A stretch of DNA of 5,474 bases, taken from the NCBI GenBank assembly GCA_021161765.1, contig JAGGZZ010000086.1:1-5474 (forward strand), given 5' to 3'. Position 1 is the first letter of the stretch; each line of letters starts with the position of its first letter. The notes under the pieces are model-generated. The model searched no databases. It was not told the DNA's origin and was given only the letters and a program-made list of their open reading frames with translations. Below, in pieces: positions 5,454-5,474 of the stretch. The stretch is from Candidatus Methanophagales archaeon. GTDB lineage: Archaea; Halobacteriota; Syntropharchaeia; Alkanophagales; Methanospirareceae. The position numbers were made by a program, and so were the translations under genes.

Positions 5454-5474
5454 AAGGAAAGGGGTGATAAAAAA
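5454..5474 (+). promoter_or_regulatory. Strong ribosome binding site for a gene starting beyond the window
   Basis: GGGGTGAT at 5461-5468 is closely complementary to the 3' end of archaeal 16S rRNA and is followed by six A residues at the window edge. It begins 13 bases after the protease stop, so a further gene in the same operon probably starts within about ten bases of the edge. The sequence resembles the GGTGGTAAAAAA before the protease gene itself (3222-3233). Confidence 0.5.

Overview
The window looks like a piece of a euryarchaeal chromosome of moderate GC. The evidence is an archaeal-type MoaA, a predicted TATA box about 30 bases before the probable trpB start, GGTG-type ribosome binding sites, and a large secreted papain-like protease with a lectin-like module, a PKD module and a C-terminal beta module of the kind found on the surface of methanogens and their ANME/Syntrophoarchaeum relatives. 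The lineage is inferred from protein style only; no marker gene is present.

Layout. Positions 1-2129 hold three minus-strand genes, transcribed in the order trpB, M50-family membrane metalloprotease, moaA. moaA runs off the left edge. trpB and the protease gene overlap by 10 bases, so they are probably co-transcribed, and moaA follows after 46 bases. The three products (last step of tryptophan synthesis, intramembrane proteolysis, first step of molybdopterin synthesis) have no obvious joint function. There is no trpA next to trpB.

Positions 2130-2594 are a divergent spacer. It contains the trpB promoter, a 9-bp periodic repeat, a telomere-like G-rich/C-rich stretch, a 10-bp periodic repeat, and a minus-strand reading frame that appears broken by a frameshift. 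Positions 2595-3146 on the plus strand hold a small unknown protein gene and, one base after its stop, a frameshifted and C-terminally truncated acylphosphatase-like gene. This middle section looks like decaying sequence.

Positions 3147-5447 hold a short leader with a possible 18-residue hydrophobic peptide containing an 18-bp perfect palindrome, then one large intact gene for the secreted C1A cysteine protease. The final bases look like a ribosome binding site for another gene just beyond the window.

I found no CRISPR array, tRNA, rRNA, transposase or phage gene, and nothing that amounts to a clear new biological system. The most informative unlisted items are the acylphosphatase remnant, the disrupted minus-strand frame, the periodic spacer repeats and the palindrome-bearing mini-ORF.
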